NCBI RefSeq assembly: GCF_020740795.1
Contig: NC_067286.1
Span: forward strand, 16,310,350 to 16,374,349
Length of the DNA stretch: 64,000 nucleotides
From: Apus apus
Taxonomy: Eukaryota; Chordata; Aves; Apodiformes; Apodidae
Direction: 5' to 3'
Shown: positions 60,250 through 64,000 of the stretch, in pieces
Numbering within the stretch: the stretch's first letter is position 1
Layout: each line of letters opens with the position of its first letter
Notes under the pieces: generated by a model
The model's database searches: none
The model's input: the letters and a program-made list of their open reading frames with translations, nothing else
What the model was told of the DNA's origin: nothing
Position numbers and translations under genes: made by a program

Positions 60250-60765
60250 TTAAAGGGCTGTCAAGAATAGGTCATCCACATTAATTTCCTCCAAATCTGG
60301 TATTGCACCAATGTAATGACATGACGCTGCTGAAATACAGACACTTGAAAACCAAGGCCAGACACAGCTATTCCCCAGGTACTGTTCACATGAATAAACA
60401 AGATAACGCCTGGGAAGGAAAGTGCAGGAAATGGTTCTATTTACAGCTTGATCACACATCTTCCAAAAGCAACTGAGCCAGCTGGACAACTTACTATCTT
60501 CAACCACTCTCTTGCTGCAGGATGCTGCCCCTCCAGATTGGTTGGCAACGAACTGAAAGTAGCTTAGAAAGCAACCACCCAGGCAGTTCAGACAGTGTAT
60601 CAAAATAGATAATAACTTCCAACAGACGACAGTGAGACACAGGTAAGGACAGAACAGAAGGGATGATGTCTTCAGCCAGAAGGCAACTAACTCAGCAGGC
60701 AACTGAGGGGATTTTGAGGCAGCAACAGAAGAACCAGTAGGAACCAGTTCACCCAAATATCTCAT
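60250..60765 (-). other. Unassigned 171-codon open frame
   Basis: An ATG-started frame with hydrophobic segments (around residues 34-57) and many Cys and Trp residues, on the minus strand. I do not recognise it. No paired gene structure, Kozak context or poly(A) signal ties it to a gene. It could be chance, or a decayed retroelement. Confidence 0.12.
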
Positions 60766-61601
60766 GTCTCAAGGACCATGAAGCATTCCATTTTCCATCT
60801 GTGGAAACCCTGCTGCCAACTCAGTTTCCTGGAAGAAGAATCTGCTTAAACCAAGGTTTAGCTACTCTTATGACAGACAATGCAGAATCAGCTTAGGTCA
60901 GAACTTGGGAGGTTCGAAGCAACTGCTAAACTCCTTAAGAAATAATACTTCATGCTCACTTAATCAATGCAAGAAAGCTTTATTCTACTTCTTCCTTGCT
61001 TTCTCTACAACTAATGGAGGAGAATGAAAAAGGAACAGCATAGTCTAATCAGTTGGGGTATCCCCTTATCATGAAGCAGCTATAGAAGTTTTGGGACAAG
61101 ATGGGTGCAAATCAGCTGTGTGACATGAAAAGTAAAGTAATTTTCAGCAGACTGGATCAGGAGACAGCCCTTTCAGTTTTCTTTGTTATAGCACTTGCAC
61201 TTGGAGTGTCCAAGCTGAGCAACTCAAGGACCGTGTTTTCTTGAGCAAGATTCAAATAGACAGCTAGAGGTGTGGTTGCTGGTCACTGCTGGGTGGCCCC
61301 CTGATCTTCACTCTTGACCAGTGGTGGATAAAGTTGGCTTTCAGCAAAGTGCCCACCAGCACCAGGTCCCAGTGCCCCTTCTCCAAGAGGCTGAATGTTG
61401 AAGTCCAATGGTCTGGGTTTGAAAGAATTGCCTTATTAAGGTCAGGAAGTTGGTTTGGTTTTTTTTTTCCCTAGCTGGTTGCAAATCAAACATTCCATTT
61501 TGATAAAGTAAAGATTAAATCACCCTGGGTTTTGCACATGCTTGTAAGAGTGTGTGAACATGTAGGCAGTAATTGTTGAGGACAGCATAATTAGGAGAGC
61601 T

Positions 61602-61839
61602 TCAGGTTGCATCATGTCTGGAGTCTGCAAGTTCATATGGGACTGCTGCTTCCTCATCCATTATAAATTTTCCTGAGAAACTTTGTAAAGCATTGGTGGG
61701 GTAGAGGAAGATTTTGCTTTTCCTATTTACAGACAGTTTAGCCAACGAGGCAATCAAATCAGTAGCTTTGGTGGGACACTTACTGCCCATTGTGGTGTCC
61801 CAGAAATAAAAATATGTCTGGAGTTCCTTTTGGAAATTC
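61602..61839 (-). other. Unassigned exon-like open frame
   Basis: Reading the minus strand, a pyrimidine tract CTCTCTTTCTCTTAG ends at 61840. The frame opens exactly after it (the preceding in-frame codon is the TAG of the acceptor). It runs 78 codons to a stop at 61602, starting NFQKELQTYFYFWDTTMGSK. The composition is protein-like. I do not recognise the product. It could be a lone terminal exon, a pseudogene piece or chance. Confidence 0.15.
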
Positions 61840-64000
61840 TAAGAGAAAGAGAGCTGTGAGTGCTGCATAATACTTGCTTGTGGCTGAAGATGACAGTAAA
61901 ATGCTGACTTTACTGTTTGCTTTTTCTTTGCTCCCCTCTCCCCTCCAAGATGGTTGAAAATAAACTTCAAACTCCTTACGTTAATAATGTCTAAATACAT
62001 TTTCATTGTTACCACTTTACCAGCGGAGGGAGGAGAAATATCTCAAGATTATTTCCAACTCAGACAAGAAGTTGAGTATCCCCTACAGAGGACAGTGTCT
62101 CAATTGGGTCTTCAGATTGTATTTACCTTCTACGCTTATTGGTTTACTTTGTTTGAGCTTCTAACAAGTATTTTTACCATTCCTTCTAGAATTTTGCCAT
62201 TTATATGTAGGTTTTTACACCAAAAGGATGTTAAGATTTATCAGCGAGCTGCTAATACTAGACTGTATGGCATAAGGGTTTTCCTCTCCCATGGTTTGCA
62301 TAGATGCATTGAAATAGTTCCTTGAGCAAGACCTTCAAGGGTGTTACTATACTAGCAAAGGGATGTTTGGGTCATGATTGTCACTGCTAGCTTCCTTTTT
62401 TCAGGCAAAACTTACAGCTAGCAATGGAATTCATTAAGGTAAAAGAAGACTTTTAGGAACACATATTTTTCCAGGCATACCCATTAATTATCTTACCTCC
62501 TATATATTCTATGCCAGAGGGTTACAAATAATAAAAAACAAACCCTCAAGAAACTTTGCTGAAAATGAGCTAGTCACTGCACAGACATCAATGCACTGGG
62601 CTGGATGGGTGAACTGGGAATTTGGCTCCAGAAGTTCAGTAGCCAAGAAGAATCATTATTTTGGCTGCGAAATTTTCAAGTTGCTGCTTTGGTTGGGAAC
62701 AGTAGACATCCAGCTTTTCTGCTAGGTGCCATAGACCCTCCCACACTCCACACCCCAGTCTACACCCATTTGAACTGGAGGCCCTGTCTGCAAGTTGGAT
62801 GGTGCACAACTGTCCAACAGTGTAGTGGGTTAGCCTGGGTGAAGAGTCCCCTGCTAGTTTGTCCATACAGTCACCATTTTGGTGTCTTGGGTTCTTTAAG
62901 AGACTCCACTGGCTTTGGTCGCACAGTATTCTGCAAAAGAAAATGTAATTAGTCCACCAGCCTGCCCTTTACAGAGCAGCTGCTTCCTGTCTCCACTGCT
63001 GGCTCACTAATGGGCTCCAAAAAGAAGAAAAAAACCCTGTATCTTGGTGCAGAGCTTTGGGTATTCATAAGACAAAGTCGGTCATAAAATTGTTGCAACA
63101 CCAATCAAGGGGAGCTTAGGATATAATCATAACCTTGGCACTGTGCTCCTGCTGCAATGTCCCCCACCAATCCTGTGTGCAGTGCCTCTGATTCCAGCCC
63201 TTCACATGCCAGGAAAAATGGAGGCAATGAGAGTAAAAATAGGCATTAAACATAGGACAATTGTTGCCATTGCACAATAGCAACCTTGCCTCTCTGCTCC
63301 TGTGGAGATGGTGCGTGAAGGAGTCTTGGGCTGTCCCACAGCCTTTCCTGGATCACTTTGTAGGTGAATATTTTTTCTGTGGAGTGATGCATATGCTTTT
63401 TCAAGGAGATAGTCTATGTTTGCCAAAAGGCTTCTGGAGCCTGTGCAAACCTTACTGTTAACCCAAGTGCTCACATACATACATTGCTATTCATACCACC
63501 TTGCACTCAATGCAGTTCCTGTAGCATCAGGGAGAGCTTGGTGTGCCAAGCTTTCAAAACAAAACCCACCATGAGTGGTCTGTCTGCCAGCAATTCACTT
63601 TTGACACAAATGACCATGGGGTTGTCCTGTTCAGTCAGTCATCCTGTCATCCTCTGGCTATCAGAGCACAATTAATGTATCTGATTCAGACATTAAAAAA
63701 AGAAGCTTTTAATTCTTTTGGCACCCACAAAGACCTGAAAAATGACTAGAGAAAGAAGAAAACTCCACCTGGTCATTAATTTTATTTTTTTCTTGTCGCA
63801 AACTATGTGTTAAAAATGCTTTCCTGCCCAAGGAGACTTTGTATAAGGGAAAAGTAAAGCTAAGTTACAACTTCTTAAAAATAGGACATAGTGTTTTATA
63901 ATTCCTTCCCTCCCCCCATTACTGTGTCGAGACACCCCACCCACATGAAACTGCTGTCTGACTCACTCCCATGTCTCACTTGGAGAGAAAGGCTTTCCAT

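Larger units (their letters stand above)
56869..64000. other. Intergenic DNA to the window end; no gene confirmed
   Basis: About 7.1 kb. I find no exon of a known neighbour of IGF2. Two minus-strand open frames (60765-60250 and 61839-61602) and one + strand frame (61954-62325, 123 codons) are longer than their AT-rich surroundings suggest. The second has a splice-acceptor-like start, but none is assigned to a family. Confidence 0.45.

Noticed and set aside
43456..64000. Search for H19 or the next downstream protein gene
   Set aside because: No conserved exon or recognisable microRNA hairpin found; a downstream neighbour probably lies beyond the window.
1..64000. CRISPR arrays, bacterial operons or phage-type systems
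   Set aside because: The window is vertebrate: spliced genes, CR1 LINEs, CpG islands and poly(A) signals, with no prokaryotic gene density.

Overview
This is a vertebrate nuclear genomic window, almost certainly from a bird. It holds the 3' end of the insulin gene (INS) and the complete coding region of insulin-like growth factor 2 (IGF2), both on the + strand. This is the conserved amniote order INS-IGF2. Evidence for a bird: the insulin A chain has the CCHNTC motif with His at A8, the IGF2 C domain contains [11 protein letters not shown], the recognisable transposons are nearly all CR1 LINEs, and intergenic DNA is otherwise repeat-poor. I cannot name the species. The C-peptide and the IGF2 E-peptide do not look identical to chicken.

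Layout. 1-3315: end of INS, with intron 2 (its upstream part lies outside the window), the final coding exon for the C-peptide end and A chain, a short 3'UTR and an AATAAA signal. 3.3-24 kb: INS-IGF2 intergenic DNA with a 1.35-kb CR1 copy, one good CTCF-like motif, a perfect 52-bp tandem duplication, a 300-bp homopurine microsatellite and several AT-rich, repeat-free stretches that may be conserved non-coding elements. 24-26.3 kb: a CpG island with a CCAAT/TATA promoter and an inferred untranslated leader exon ending in a strong splice donor. 33.3-41.1 kb: three IGF2 coding exons (33332-33494, 40261-40427, 40866-41108), which splice in frame to a 187-residue preproprotein. 41.1-43.5 kb: a long 3'UTR with several poly(A) signals and a hairpin plus G-run element like the endonucleolytic cleavage element of mammalian IGF2 mRNA. 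43.5-64 kb: intergenic DNA with CR1 copies of several ages and no gene I can recognise.

INS and IGF2 encode paralogous secreted hormones. They are transcribed in the same direction, about 21.7 kb apart (INS poly(A) to IGF2 TATA box), and appear to have separate promoters. No H19, miR-483 or other gene was recognised.

The most unusual observation is in the inferred leader exon. The first ATG downstream of the TATA box (25422) is in frame with the IGF2 signal-peptide ATG across the predicted splice, so it would add 39 residues to the N-terminus. The second leader ATG (25447) opens a different frame that stays open across all three coding exons, about 220 codons. Both depend on the leader splice being correct, and high GC content weakens the significance of the second.
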